Below, in pieces: positions 32,253-40,353 of a stretch of 64,000 nucleotides of DNA. Position numbers and translations under genes: made by a program. The stretch covers positions 1,984,001 through 2,048,000 of the forward strand of contig NZ_CP109479.1 of assembly GCF_036227485.1 (NCBI RefSeq), written 5' to 3'. The notes beneath the pieces are model-generated. The model did no database searches and was not told the DNA's origin. It saw only the letters and a program-made list of their open reading frames with translations. How positions within the stretch are numbered: the stretch's first letter is position 1; each line of letters begins with the position of its first letter. Origin of the DNA: Streptomyces sp. NBC_01451 (lineage in GTDB: Bacteria; Actinomycetota; Actinomycetes; Streptomycetales; Streptomycetaceae).

Positions 32253-33302
32253 TCAGACGGTGGCGATCGGTGTGAGGGGGCTGCCTTGTGTTCCTGGGAG
32301 GTTGAGTGGGGGTGCGGTGAGGAGGAAGCGGCTGCGGTTGTGTTGGCGCAGCCAGGTGGCGAGTTTGTCGAGGTACCAGAGTTCGCCTAGGGGGATGCCC
32401 AGTTTGAAGAGGCAGAGGTGGTGGATGGGCAGGAGGGAGTGGGGGCCGGTCTCGTTGCCGACGCCCACTCCCTCGACGGCGTAGTTGTCCGCGACGAGAC
32501 CCGCGAGTTGGGAGTCGGTGATCCATTGGAGGATCGCGGGGTCGTGGGCGTCGAGGTAGGCGGCGGTCCGGTGGATGGCGACGGGGTCGGGGTTCTTGTT
32601 CCAGGCGAGGATCTGGGTGGCGAAGCCGGTGTGGAGCAGGACGATGTCGCCGGGTTCGACGGTGACGTTGTCGGCGTCCATGATCTCGCGCAGTTGCTGG
32701 TGGTTGACGGCCTGGTAGCCGGTGCCGAGGTGGTGGGCGATGTCGATGAGGACGCCGCGTCCCTGGACGCCGTGCTGGGCCATGTGTTCGAGGCCGAGGT
32801 GGCGGGCGAAGCCGAGGCTGCCGCTGCCGTCGCCCTTGGCGTCGTCCTGGGGTCCGACGAGGTCGGTGCCGGCGCGGTAGCCGTTGTAGTAGACGGCCTC
32901 GGCGACGCCGTCGGCGTCGGCGTCGAACTCGGCGCCCTGGTGGGCGAGGGCGTCCCACTGGGTGGAGTACTGGAGCCAGAGGGTGACCACGTCGTCGGAC
33001 CACACGTCGATGAGGTCGGGGGAGAAGTGTTCGCTGGCCCTGATGTTGTAGAAGACGTCCTGGTTGTGCTGGAGGTCCTCGGTGGGGCGCAGGATCGGCG
33101 GGTAGCGGCGCTGGTTCATGGCCGTGCCGCCGGGATAGTCGAGGGGCAGGCTCAGGCTGAAGGCGATGCCGTGCTCGACCTCGCGCACGCCCTGGAGGAC
33201 CTTCTCCCGGGTGAGCAGGTTGATCCGGCCCAGCTCGTCGTCCTCGCCCCAGTCGCCCCAGGTCGAACCCGGCGGACGCTGCTTCCAACGCTTCGTCGTC
33301 AT
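32253..33302 (-). CDS. Cyclase-family hydrolase (kynurenine formamidase-like, PF04199)
   Basis: 349 aa from ATG 33302 with GGAG five bases upstream. The metal site of the family (HxGTHxDxxxH) is represented by STQWDALAHQG at about residues 110-122, plus HHLGTGYQAV and VEPGDIVLLHTGF downstream. Larger than bacterial KynB (about 210 aa) and similar in size to the ~330-350 aa cyclase-family hydrolases of degradation clusters. It probably opens an amide or lactone ring using a divalent metal; substrate unknown. Operator-like site B lies 64-76 bases upstream of the start, linking it to the TetR/SDR set. Confidence 0.88.
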   Translation of the reverse strand: MTTKRWKQRPPGSTWGDWGEDDELGRINLLTREKVLQGVREVEHGIAFSLSLPLDYPGGTAMNQRRYPPILRPTEDLQHNQDVFYNIRASEHFSPDLIDVWSDDVVTLWLQYSTQWDALAHQGAEFDADADGVAEAVYYNGYRAGTDLVGPQDDAKGDGSGSLGFARHLGLEHMAQHGVQGRGVLIDIAHHLGTGYQAVNHQQLREIMDADNVTVEPGDIVLLHTGFATQILAWNKNPDPVAIHRTAAYLDAHDPAILQWITDSQLAGLVADNYAVEGVGVGNETGPHSLLPIHHLCLFKLGIPLGELWYLDKLATWLRQHNRSRFLLTAPPLNLPGTQGSPLTPIATV

Positions 33303-33365
33303 GGTCACTCCGCTTCCTGGCGCCAGTCCTCGTCGACGGCCTGCCACCTGCATGTCATGTATCGT

Positions 33366-33378
33366 GTACCGATCGGTC
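33366..33378. promoter_or_regulatory. TetR operator-like site B, before cyclase gene
   Basis: GTACCGATCGGTC contains the perfect 10-base palindrome ACCGATCGGT (33368-33377). It matches sites A and C at all but one base of GTACCGACCG and lies in the promoter region of the cyclase gene. Confidence 0.55.
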
Positions 33379-33528
33379 AATGAAACATCTGGGGCACGTT
33401 CGCCCGGGCCGCCCCGGACCCGCATCCATCAATCAGCCGACAGCCCCCGCAGCTTCGGCGCGGGCACGGGAGGCGGCTCCACCCGGCCGTGCGGGTGGGG
33501 GCGGGCAGAACTCGACGGCGAGCGCCGC

Positions 33529-33828
33529 TCACTCCTCGACGCGGATCACGAACTCCGCATCCAGCGCAGCCAGCTGCTCCCGCGTCCGCAGCTCAGCCCT
33601 GCCCGGCTCCCACACCCCCGACAGCGCCTGCTTCGACAACGGCGGCCGGTCGTACGGCACATGCCGCTCATCACCCACCACCGTCACCCCACCCACAAAA
33701 CCCCGACGCCGCAACGCCTCTACTGTCGACAAACCCGCCGCCGAGGCACCCACCACGAGCACCCACCCAGGCAGCCGACCAGTAGTCCGACCAGCGCTTT
33801 TGCCCTGAGTGTCACCCTCGCTGCTCAT
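33529..33828 (-). pseudogene. Truncated FAD-dependent ferredoxin reductase (N-terminal fragment)
   Basis: 99 aa from ATG 33828, preceded by CAGGAG. The sequence is a clear N-terminal Rossmann domain of a RubB/ThcD-type NAD(P)H:ferredoxin reductase: VLVVGASAAGLSTVEALRRRG, then VPYDRPPLSKQAL. The family is about 400 aa; this frame ends after ~95 matching residues and the 150 bases up to the cyclase promoter contain nothing resembling the missing NAD and C-terminal domains. The start signals and an upstream operator-like site look intact. Most likely an internal/3' deletion left a fragment. A functional 99-aa product is possible but unlikely. Confidence 0.75.
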
Positions 33829-33876
33829 GCACGACTCCTGATCACAGCTCCATTGCGGCCCTCTTCACGAAAGTTA

Positions 33877-33893
33877 GACCAAACGGTCGGTAC
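33877..33893. promoter_or_regulatory. TetR operator-like site C, before truncated reductase
   Basis: On the minus strand GTACCGACCGTTTGGTC shares its first ten bases exactly with site A and forms a partial palindrome (GACC...GGTC). It lies 49-65 bases upstream of the reductase fragment start, where a repressor would act. Confidence 0.55.
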
Positions 33894-34066
33894 AACGCAA
33901 CAGGCAGGACGTGACGCCGCGAACGCGCAGCGCGGCGGACGGTGTGCGGATGGTGTAGCGGGCTACACCATCCATTCGGGAGAAGGGTCCCTCGTGGCGG
34001 CGATCAGGTGACGGGATCGTAGTCGGCAGAGATCAGAACCCATCCGTTCCCGCCGAAGGAATGTCC

Positions 34067-34468
34067 GTGAAGACGCTGCTCGCCGCCGTGAAGTCGTTCA
34101 TCACCAATCTGCTGCTGTGGTCGTTCTTCCTGGGCGGTCTCGCCGCGAGCACCGCGTCCGGCGCCGTCCTCGACGGCACGGAGAAGGACGTGGCCACCTA
34201 CGCCGGCATCGCCGTCGCACTGCTGGCGGGCTCCCGCATCGCCAGGAAGCCGAAGATCAAGGCGTTCCTGGCGAGGCCGTCCACGCTCTGGTTCCTGTTC
34301 CTGTTCAACGGCGGTGTGGCCGCGTTCTGCTACTTCACCATGGACGGCGTGAAGGGGATCGCGACCGCCGTCGGTATGGGCCTGGTCTCCCTCGGCGCGG
34401 CGGGCGGCCTCGTCTCCGCCCGCAAGGAGCGGACGTCGCCCGCGCTCGTACAGCAGCCCTGGGCCTGA
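34067..34468 (+). CDS. Small membrane protein of unknown function
   Basis: 133 aa from GTG 34067; GAAGGA lies six bases before GTG, whereas ATG 34061 directly abuts it. Four hydrophobic segments are visible (ITNLLLWSFFLGGLAAS, YAGIAVALLAGS, LWFLFLFNGGVAAFCYF, AVGMGLVSLGAAGGLV), with short charged loops (RIARKPKIKAFLARP). No family is recognised. A small lipoprotein gene follows 56 bases later on the same strand and may be co-transcribed. Confidence 0.75.
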   Translation: MKTLLAAVKSFITNLLLWSFFLGGLAASTASGAVLDGTEKDVATYAGIAVALLAGSRIARKPKIKAFLARPSTLWFLFLFNGGVAAFCYFTMDGVKGIATAVGMGLVSLGAAGGLVSARKERTSPALVQQPWA

Positions 34469-34524
34469 CCTTCCGAGCACCGAAGACCTCATCAACCCAT
34501 GAACGAAGTGAAGGGACCCTTTCC

Positions 34525-34929
34525 ATGCGCTCGAACCGCCGTCGTGGCCGTCGCACCGCCACCGTCGCCACCGCCGTCGCCGCCGTCACCCTGACCGCCG
34601 GACTCCTGACCGGCTGCGAGGACATCGACAACTCCCTCGGCTGCCTCAGCAACGCCGACTCGATCTCGGACAGCATCAGGGCGATCCACGAGGCCGGCTG
34701 GGACGCGGTGCAGGACCCGTCGAAGACCGACGACTCCATCGACACCATCGACAAGAACCTGGACAAGATCAACAAGGAGACGGACGACAGCAAGGTCGAC
34801 AAGGCGGTCGACGACCTGGACAAGGCGATAGACGACTACAACAAGTCGATCCTGAACGGCGACACGAGCCCGGACTCCAGCAGGATCGACGCGGCTGCCG
34901 ACCGCCTGAAGGACGTCTGCACCTCGTAG
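34525..34929 (+). CDS. Small secreted lipoprotein, acidic and helical
   Basis: 134 aa from ATG 34525 with AAGGGA upstream. Basic N-terminus (RSNRRRGRRTATVA), hydrophobic core and lipobox LLTGC give an N-terminally acylated protein. The mature part is rich in Asp, Lys and Ile with a near-heptad pattern (DDSIDTIDKNLDKINKETDDSKVDKAVDDL), suggesting an extended coiled coil, and ends in a short Cys-containing tail. Function unknown. A very strong terminator follows directly. Confidence 0.82.
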   Translation: MRSNRRRGRRTATVATAVAAVTLTAGLLTGCEDIDNSLGCLSNADSISDSIRAIHEAGWDAVQDPSKTDDSIDTIDKNLDKINKETDDSKVDKAVDDLDKAIDDYNKSILNGDTSPDSSRIDAAADRLKDVCTS

Positions 34930-34940
34930 GGAAACACCGA

Positions 34941-34983
34941 GGGGGCCTGCCTGTCGTACGACGCGTACGACAGGCAGGCCCCC
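34941..34983. terminator. Bidirectional terminator, perfect 20-bp stem
   Basis: Arms 34941-34960 and 34964-34983 are perfectly complementary with a three-base loop, starting 11 bases after the lipoprotein stop and ending 42 bases before the convergent msrB stop. Confidence 0.9.
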
Positions 34984-35025
34984 TTCAGCCGTTCCGGCTT
35001 CCTCAGCCGGCGGCGCTTCCGGTCC

Positions 35026-35433
35026 TCAGTTCTCGTCGGGCGTCAGCCGCAACGAGATGCTGTTGATGCAGTACCGCTGATCGGTCGGGGTCGCATACCC
35101 CTCCCCCTCGAACACGTGCCCGAGGTGCGACCCGCACCGGGAGCACCGCACCTCGGTCCGTACCATCCCGAGCGAGCGGTCCGCGATCAGTTCCACCGCG
35201 TCGGAGTCCTTCGGGTCGAAGAAGGACGGCCAGCCGCAGTGCGACTCGAACTTCGTGTCCGAGGTGAAGAGTTCGGCGCCGCAGGCCCGGCAGGAGTAGA
35301 CGCCCTTCGTCTTGGTGCCCGTGTACTCACCCACGAAGGCGGGTTCCGTGCCGGCCTGCCGCAGGACCTTGTACTCGGCCGGAGTCAGCTCCGCGCGCCA
35401 CTGCTCGTCCGGCTTTTCGACGTCGTACGACAT
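35026..35433 (-). CDS. msrB: Peptide-methionine (R)-S-oxide reductase MsrB
   Basis: 135 aa, the usual MsrB length. Zinc-binding pairs CRAC and CSRC, the ESHCGWPSF motif with active-site neighbours, GHVFEGEG, and the catalytic Cys in RYCINSISL are all present. It reduces methionine-R-sulfoxide in proteins, repairing oxidative damage, with thioredoxin as reductant. Cytoplasmic (no signal). It lies 57 bases downstream of murC on the same strand and may share its transcript; the strong hairpin at 34941-34983 ends it. Confidence 0.97.
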   Translation of the reverse strand: MSYDVEKPDEQWRAELTPAEYKVLRQAGTEPAFVGEYTGTKTKGVYSCRACGAELFTSDTKFESHCGWPSFFDPKDSDAVELIADRSLGMVRTEVRCSRCGSHLGHVFEGEGYATPTDQRYCINSISLRLTPDEN

Positions 35434-35490
35434 GAAGCTCAGCCCCTTACTGCGAAAGTCACCGCGAAAGTCACTGCGGAACCGCGAACG

Positions 35491-36879
35491 TCACCGTGCC
35501 AGACGGTCCAGGATCCGCGGGCCCAGGTCCGTGACATCACCCGCGCCCATGGTGAGAACGAGATCACCGGGCTTCGCCATTCCCGCGACGGTCTCCGGCA
35601 CCTCGGCCTTGTCCGGCACGGCCGTCACGTCGGCGCCCGCGGCCCGCGCGGCGTCGATGATCAGCGCGCTGGTCACGCCGGGGACCGGGTCCTCGCGGGC
35701 CGGGTAGATGTCGAGGACCACCGACGCGTCGGCGAGCGCCAGCGCCTGGCCCATCTCCGTGCCCAGCTCCTGGGTACGGGAGAAGAGGTGCGGCTGGAAG
35801 ACCACCAGGATGCGGGCATCGCCGACCGCCGCCCGCATCGCCTCCAGGTCCGCCGTCATCTCGGTGGGGTGGTGCGCGTACGAGTCGATGACCTGGACGC
35901 CGGCCGCCTCCCCCTTCAGCTGGAGCCGTCGCCTCACTCCCGTGTACGCGGCCAGGGCGGGGGCCAGCTCGGCGGCGGGCACGCCCAGCGCGACGCCCGC
36001 GGCCAGTGCGGCCACCGCGTTGTGCGCGTAGTGCCGGCCGGGCACCGAGACCGTGAAGGTGAGCCGGTCCCCGTCCAGCTCGACGGTCACCTCGCTCTTC
36101 AGCCCCTGGGGTACGACGGACAGCACGCGTACGTCCGCGTCCGCCGACTCCCCGTACGTCACCACCCGCACGGAGTCCGGCAGACGTCGCGTCAGCTCGC
36201 GGGCGCCGTCGTGGTCGGCGGAGATCACGAGCGTGCCGCCGGGCACGATCCGGCCCGCGAACGTCTCGAAGGACTCGTAGATCTCTTCCATGGAGGCGTA
36301 GTTGGCGTGGTGGTCGAGTTCGACGTTGAGGACGATCGCGACCTCGGGCGCGTACTTGTGGAAGCTGCGGTCCGATTCGTCCGCCTCGGCCACGAAGATG
36401 TCTCCGTCGCCGTGCAGGGCGTTCGAGCCGGGCGCGTCCAGGTCGCCGCCGATCGCGTACGACGGGTTCAGCCCCAGCTCGCTCAGCGACACCGCCAGCA
36501 TGGACGTCGTGGTCGTCTTGCCGTGGGTGCCCGCGACCGCGATCGGCCGCAGGCCGTCCATCAGCCGGGCGAGCGCGTCCGAACGGTGGACCACCGGGAT
36601 TCCCAGTTCCGCCGCCCGCGCCAGCTCCGGGTTGTCCGCGCGGATCGCGGAGGAGACCACGACACAGGTGGCGTCGTCGGCGAGGTGCCCGGCCGCGTGC
36701 CCGATGTGCACGGTCGCCCCCAGCGCCCGCAGGGCCGCGGCGGTCTCCGACTCCTTGGCGTCGCTGCCGGCCACGACGGCCCCGCGCTGCGCCAGGATCT
36801 TCGCGATCCCCGACATCCCGGCGCCGCCGATGCCGATGAAGTGCGGTCGGTCCATGGCGGTAGGAAGGCCGGGTGCCAT
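35491..36879 (-). CDS. murC: UDP-N-acetylmuramate--L-alanine ligase MurC
   Basis: 462 aa from ATG 36879 (GGGGAG eight bases upstream). MurC features: N-terminal Rossmann FIGIGGAGMSGIA, ATP loop AGTHGKTTTTSML, EADESD, NVELDHHANY, VIDSYAHHPTEM and FQPHLFSRT. It adds L-alanine to UDP-MurNAc with ATP, the first step of peptidoglycan stem-peptide synthesis. It stands away from the dcw cluster, as is normal in Streptomyces. Frames extending upstream to 37029 run into a dispersed repeat and have no start signal. Confidence 0.97.
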   Translation of the reverse strand: MAPGLPTAMDRPHFIGIGGAGMSGIAKILAQRGAVVAGSDAKESETAAALRALGATVHIGHAAGHLADDATCVVVSSAIRADNPELARAAELGIPVVHRSDALARLMDGLRPIAVAGTHGKTTTTSMLAVSLSELGLNPSYAIGGDLDAPGSNALHGDGDIFVAEADESDRSFHKYAPEVAIVLNVELDHHANYASMEEIYESFETFAGRIVPGGTLVISADHDGARELTRRLPDSVRVVTYGESADADVRVLSVVPQGLKSEVTVELDGDRLTFTVSVPGRHYAHNAVAALAAGVALGVPAAELAPALAAYTGVRRRLQLKGEAAGVQVIDSYAHHPTEMTADLEAMRAAVGDARILVVFQPHLFSRTQELGTEMGQALALADASVVLDIYPAREDPVPGVTSALIIDAARAAGADVTAVPDKAEVPETVAGMAKPGDLVLTMGAGDVTDLGPRILDRLAR

Positions 36880-36973
36880 GTGCTGTTCTCCCCAAGATCC
36901 GGTACAGAAGTCGAGCCCCCAGCCTATTCCCTGCCAAGGGGGCGCCTCATGGCCGACGCTCGGCTCATCGGCC

Positions 36974-37050
36974 CAGGGGCGCGGGGCTGGACGGATGTGC
37001 GGCTCCGCCGCGTGGGCGCGACCGGCCACAGCGGCCCCGCAGCCGCCGGC
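36974..37050. repeat. Dispersed Streptomyces intergenic repeat (long form)
   Basis: The stretch CAGGGGCGCGGGGCTGG ... TGCGGCTCCGCCGCGTGGG ... GCGCGACCGGCCACAGCGG ... CCCGCAGCCG matches, from memory, a repeat found at many sites in Streptomyces genomes. A shorter relative sits at 61305-61353. It contains the small hairpin GCGGCtccGCCGC. It fills the gap upstream of murC and after the stop of the next gene. Confidence 0.65.
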
Positions 37051-37065
37051 CCGGCCCCTACGGCG

Positions 37066-37539
37066 TCACGCCTTGCTGTGCGAGAACAACTTGAGCACCG
37101 GCACCCCCACCTTGTGCCGGGCCCGCGAAGCCCAGTCCCGGTGGAAGAACTCCTCCACGTAGTGGGGATCGGTGAGCACGATGACCTCGTCCGCCCCGAT
37201 CTCGTCCACCAGCCCCCGCAGCGCGTCGAGCGGATGGTCCTCGACGATCCGCCCCTCCGCCTCGTGCCCGGACCCGCGCAGCGCCGTCAGCGACACCTCA
37301 AGTGCCCGCTCCCCCAGCACCGCCGCGTCCTCGCCCTCCGGGGTCTCCCGCTCGTGCGCCGCCTCGTCGAGCTCGCCCAGCGCGATGTCGTCGATGGCCC
37401 GCAACAGCCGGTCTGCCTGGTCGCCACGGGGCTGGAGCAGGACGTGGAAGGCCACGTCCTCGTCGCCGTGCAAGGTGGTGACGAACTCCACGTCGGCGGA
37501 CGTCAGGGCCTTCTCGATCATCAGTACGCTTGTGAACAC
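37066..37539 (-). CDS. Conserved actinobacterial protein, UspA-like Rossmann fold suspected
   Basis: 157 aa from GTG 37539 (GGAGAAGGG upstream). It begins MFTSVLMIEKALTSADVEFV, has an acidic middle with EGEDAAVLGERALEVSL, then EDHPLDALRGLVDEIGADEVIVLTDPHYVEEF and FHRDWASRARHKVGVPVLKLF. The alternation of strands and the DEVIVLTDPH...VPVLKLF end resemble a nucleotide-binding universal-stress-like fold; that assignment is inference. Recurrent next to murC in Streptomyces as far as I recall. No catalytic motif identified. Confidence 0.75.
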   Translation of the reverse strand: MFTSVLMIEKALTSADVEFVTTLHGDEDVAFHVLLQPRGDQADRLLRAIDDIALGELDEAAHERETPEGEDAAVLGERALEVSLTALRGSGHEAEGRIVEDHPLDALRGLVDEIGADEVIVLTDPHYVEEFFHRDWASRARHKVGVPVLKLFSHSKA

Positions 37540-37595
37540 GACAGGCGCCCTTCTCCTCCGTGGGCCGTTCGTAGGCCCCTGCTGAAACCATCCTG

Positions 37596-37613
37596 CCCCG
37601 TGATCGCACGGGG
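37596..37613 (-). terminator. Possible weak terminator after the RibD-like gene
   Basis: CCCCGTG (37596-37602), four-base loop, CACGGGG (37607-37613): a perfect seven-base stem 83 bases past the stop of the minus-strand reductase gene and before the next gene's ribosome binding site. Confidence 0.35.
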
Positions 37614-37695
37614 ACTGCGAAATTTAGTGTGCCCACCGAAAGCCAAACGGAACGGCAGGTTCCGGATCGTGTCGGGACGAGCGGCACCCCGTGCG

Positions 37696-38520
37696 TCAGG
37701 AGCGGCGATAACGGCTGAACAGGAAGCCGGCGTCCTCCAGCAAGGACACCAGTTCGAAGCGACGGGGAACCGGCATCGCGGGCCCGCCCGAGATCCGCTG
37801 GGCGTCCCCCACGGTGAGCATCGGGGAGACCGTCAGACACAGCTCGTCGAGCACTCCGGCCGCCACCAGCTGCCCGAGCAGACGCGGCCCTCCCTCGGCC
37901 AGCAGCCGGGTGTGCCCGAGGCCGGCGAGGGCCCGCACGGCACGTGCCGGGTCCACGCCCATGCCGTCACCCGCGACGACCACCCGGGCGCCCGCCTTCT
38001 CGGCCGCCGCGACCCGGTCGGGCGCGGCAGCGGCACCCGTGAGGATCAGGGTGGGGACCAGGGGCGAGGTGAACAGCGGGAGCGAGTAGTCCAGCTCCAG
38101 GCTCGCGCTGACGATCGCGATCGCCGCCGCCTCCGCCTGCCCGGCCGCCGCCCGGGCCGCGGCGAACTCCGCACGCGCGCGTGCCGGACGGTAACCCTCC
38201 TGGCGTACCGTTTCCGCACCAACCAGGACCACGTCCGCCAGCGCCCTCAGGGTGCCGAAGATCCGCATGTCGGAGGCGGACGAGATGGGCTGGGAACGGC
38301 CGTCGTGCTGGGCTGCGCCGTCGAGTGTGGACACCATGTTGGCGCGCAGCCAGGCCTCCCGGCGCCCGTCCGTCGGCCCGGGGTAGGCGTAGGCGGCGGC
38401 CAGCTCCTCCAGGCTCCACTCGCGGTCGGCCACTCCGGCACCGGGCGAACCACCGCCGTCCGCGGCCCCTCCCGGGGCTTCGGCCACTGTCTCTTCGGTC
38501 ACAGGGAACAGACGTCGCAT
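37696..38520 (-). CDS. Pyrimidine reductase family protein (RibD C-terminal/DHFR-like)
   Basis: 274 aa from ATG 38520. RibD_C features: WLRANMVSTLDGAAQHDGRS (substrate loop), LRALADVVLVGAETVRQEGY, a central Rossmann-like part, and LLAEGGPRLLGQLVAAGVLDELCLTVSP. This family includes the NADPH-dependent riboflavin-pathway reductase and related dihydrofolate-reductase-like enzymes. The deaminase half of bifunctional RibD is absent and no rib genes are near, so the true substrate is uncertain. It is transcribed divergently from zapE with a gap of only 37 bases. Confidence 0.88.
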   Translation of the reverse strand: MRRLFPVTEETVAEAPGGAADGGGSPGAGVADREWSLEELAAAYAYPGPTDGRREAWLRANMVSTLDGAAQHDGRSQPISSASDMRIFGTLRALADVVLVGAETVRQEGYRPARARAEFAAARAAAGQAEAAAIAIVSASLELDYSLPLFTSPLVPTLILTGAAAAPDRVAAAEKAGARVVVAGDGMGVDPARAVRALAGLGHTRLLAEGGPRLLGQLVAAGVLDELCLTVSPMLTVGDAQRISGGPAMPVPRRFELVSLLEDAGFLFSRYRRS

Positions 38521-38557
38521 GCCAGGCAGTCTGGCACGGCCCTTAGCATGGTGAACC

Positions 38558-39661
38558 GTGCCTACCATCCCCGCGTCCCCCGGTTTCGGTCCGATAGCCG
38601 ACACGGCCCCGCTGTCCCTGTGCGTCCGCGAGCCGCATGTCCCCGCGGACCGGCTGGTCGCCGAGATGGTGCCGCCGCCCCGGTTCGACTCGGTGCGCTT
38701 CGACACGTACCTCCCGGACCCGAACCAGCCCAGCCAGACCGAGGCCGTGCGGGTCCTCGACGGGTTCGCGGGCGGGCTCGGCGGGGCGCACGCCGTGGGG
38801 GGCGGCAGACGGGGGTTCTTCGGGTTCGGGAAGGTCAGGGCGTCCAAGGTGCCGACCGGTCCCCGCGGCGTCTACCTCGACGGCGGTTACGGCGTCGGCA
38901 AGACCCACCTCCTCGCCTCCCTCTGGCACGCCACCCCGGCCGAGCCCGCGCTCAAGGCCTTCGGCACCTTCGTGGAGCTGACGAACCTGGTCGGCGCCCT
39001 CGGCTTCCAGAAGACCGTCCAGACCCTGTCCGGCCACCGGCTGCTCTGCATCGACGAGTTCGAGCTGGACGACCCGGGCGACACCGTCCTCGTCTCGACC
39101 CTGCTCGGCAAGCTGGTCGACGCGGGCGTCGCCCTCGCCGCCACCTCGAACACCCTGCCGGGCAAGCTCGGTGAGGGCCGGTTCGCGTCGGCCGACTTCC
39201 TGCGCGAGATCCAGGGCCTGTCCGCCCACTTCCACGCGCTGCGCATCGACGGCGAGGACTACCGCCACCGGGGGCTGCCCCAGGCGCCGGTGCCGTACTC
39301 CGAGGAGCAGGTGACCAAGGCCGCGTACGCCAACGAGGACACGTCGCTCGACGACTTCCCGCAGCTCCTCGACCACCTCGCCCGCGTGCACCCCAGCCGG
39401 TACGGCGCCCTCACCGACGGTCTGAAGGCCGTGTGCCTCACCGATGTGCGGCCGGTTCCGGACCAGTCGACGGCGCTGCGGCTCGTGGTGCTCGCCGACC
39501 GGCTGTACGACCGCGAGGTGCCGGTGCTCGCCTCCGGGCTGCCCTTCGACCAGTTGTTCAGCGAGGAGATGCTGAACGGCGGCTACCGCAAGAAGTACTT
39601 CCGCGCGATCTCCCGCCTGACCTCGCTGGCCCGCGACGCCAAGGGCCTCGTGGAGCCCTGA
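38558..39661 (+). CDS. zapE: Cell division protein ZapE (AFG1-like AAA ATPase)
   Basis: 367 aa from GTG 38558. Walker A GGYGVGKTHLLAS, Walker B LLCIDEFELDD, sensor AATSNTLP, and the AFG1/ZapE-specific FDTYLPDPNQPSQ, FADFLREIQ-like and YRKKYFRAISRL blocks. A Gly/Arg-rich insertion (about residues 68-90) precedes the P-loop. In E. coli ZapE is a peripheral ATPase that modulates the FtsZ ring; the actinobacterial role is inferred by homology. Cytoplasmic. Confidence 0.93.
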   Translation: MPTIPASPGFGPIADTAPLSLCVREPHVPADRLVAEMVPPPRFDSVRFDTYLPDPNQPSQTEAVRVLDGFAGGLGGAHAVGGGRRGFFGFGKVRASKVPTGPRGVYLDGGYGVGKTHLLASLWHATPAEPALKAFGTFVELTNLVGALGFQKTVQTLSGHRLLCIDEFELDDPGDTVLVSTLLGKLVDAGVALAATSNTLPGKLGEGRFASADFLREIQGLSAHFHALRIDGEDYRHRGLPQAPVPYSEEQVTKAAYANEDTSLDDFPQLLDHLARVHPSRYGALTDGLKAVCLTDVRPVPDQSTALRLVVLADRLYDREVPVLASGLPFDQLFSEEMLNGGYRKKYFRAISRLTSLARDAKGLVEP

Positions 39662-39732
39662 TGAGGCCCTGACCCGCTGACCATATGAACTACCGCAGGT
39701 CAAGGATCAGTTCGCGTCACCCCACCCGCGCT

Positions 39733-39756
39733 TTTCAGGCTCTCTTCAGCCTGAAA
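39733..39756 (+). terminator. Hairpin after zapE
   Basis: TTTCAGGCT (39733-39741), six-base loop, AGCCTGAAA (39748-39756): perfect nine-base stem 71 bases after the zapE stop. Confidence 0.5.
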
Positions 39757-39762
39757 CGCTAG

Positions 39763-39794
39763 GTTAACCCTGCAAACAACTTTGCAGGGTTAAC
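39763..39794. promoter_or_regulatory. Perfect 14-bp inverted repeat upstream of the carbonic anhydrase operon
   Basis: GTTAACCCTGCAAA (39763-39776), loop CAAC, TTTGCAGGGTTAAC (39781-39794). It is unusually A+T-rich for the window and ends 71 bases before the secreted-protein start. It could be an operator for a dimeric repressor or an mRNA stem-loop; a second terminator is less likely because a stem already lies seven bases upstream. Confidence 0.5.
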
Positions 39795-39865
39795 GTGTTT
39801 CTTGACCCGCGGTTGACCAACAGTTGACGCGTGCAAGAGATCGCGAATCGCCTGGAGGGGGGCGC

Positions 39866-40264
39866 ATGTTCCGAGGTGCAACGGCCCGGACCGTGATCTC
39901 GCTCCTCGCCGCCGCCCTGCTGGCGCTCCAGTTCTTCGCTCCCACGGCGTCCTTCGCTTCCGCGCACACAGCCCGTCATGCCGAGGCCAAGACCGAGCCC
40001 AGAAACAAACCCAGGGTGGCAGCCCAGCGCGACGAGTACGTCACCTGTGGTGATGGCGGCCGTCATCACGACCCGGGCCTGCCGCTGCGCACCCGCGACC
40101 GGCATCGCATCGCCGATTCGGGTCCCCAGGTGCCCGAGCGCCCGCTCCTCGCAGTGGACCCCACGGCTCCGCACGAACCGCGGACGCGCGTCACGGCCCG
40201 TCATCAGGCGCCCAGATCACTGACCGCGCACACCCCGGCCGCGCTCCAAGTGTTCCGCTGCTGA
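39866..40264 (+). CDS. Small secreted His-rich protein of unknown function
   Basis: 132 aa from ATG 39866 behind GGAGGGG. A signal peptide (TVISLLAAALLALQFFAPTASFASA) is followed by a hydrophilic chain rich in His, Arg and Pro, with CGDGGRHHDPG in the middle and a final Cys (QVFRC at the C-terminus). About ten His residues and two Cys could bind metal, but no family is recognised. The carbonic anhydrase gene follows 89 bases downstream on the same strand, so a link to zinc or bicarbonate handling is conceivable. Confidence 0.75.
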   Translation: MFRGATARTVISLLAAALLALQFFAPTASFASAHTARHAEAKTEPRNKPRVAAQRDEYVTCGDGGRHHDPGLPLRTRDRHRIADSGPQVPERPLLAVDPTAPHEPRTRVTARHQAPRSLTAHTPAALQVFRC

Positions 40265-40353
40265 CAGCAGGAACGTCCCCCCACGCCTGTCACCACGTCC
40301 GACTGTCATGTACGTCCGACGCGCCGTCGAGGCGCGCCAGGAGGAGTCACCAC

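Noticed and set aside
35116..39174. A 1352-codon open frame on the plus strand
   Set aside because: It runs antisense to murC, msrB and other well-supported genes. It is a product of high G+C third positions and has no ribosome binding site or recognisable domain.
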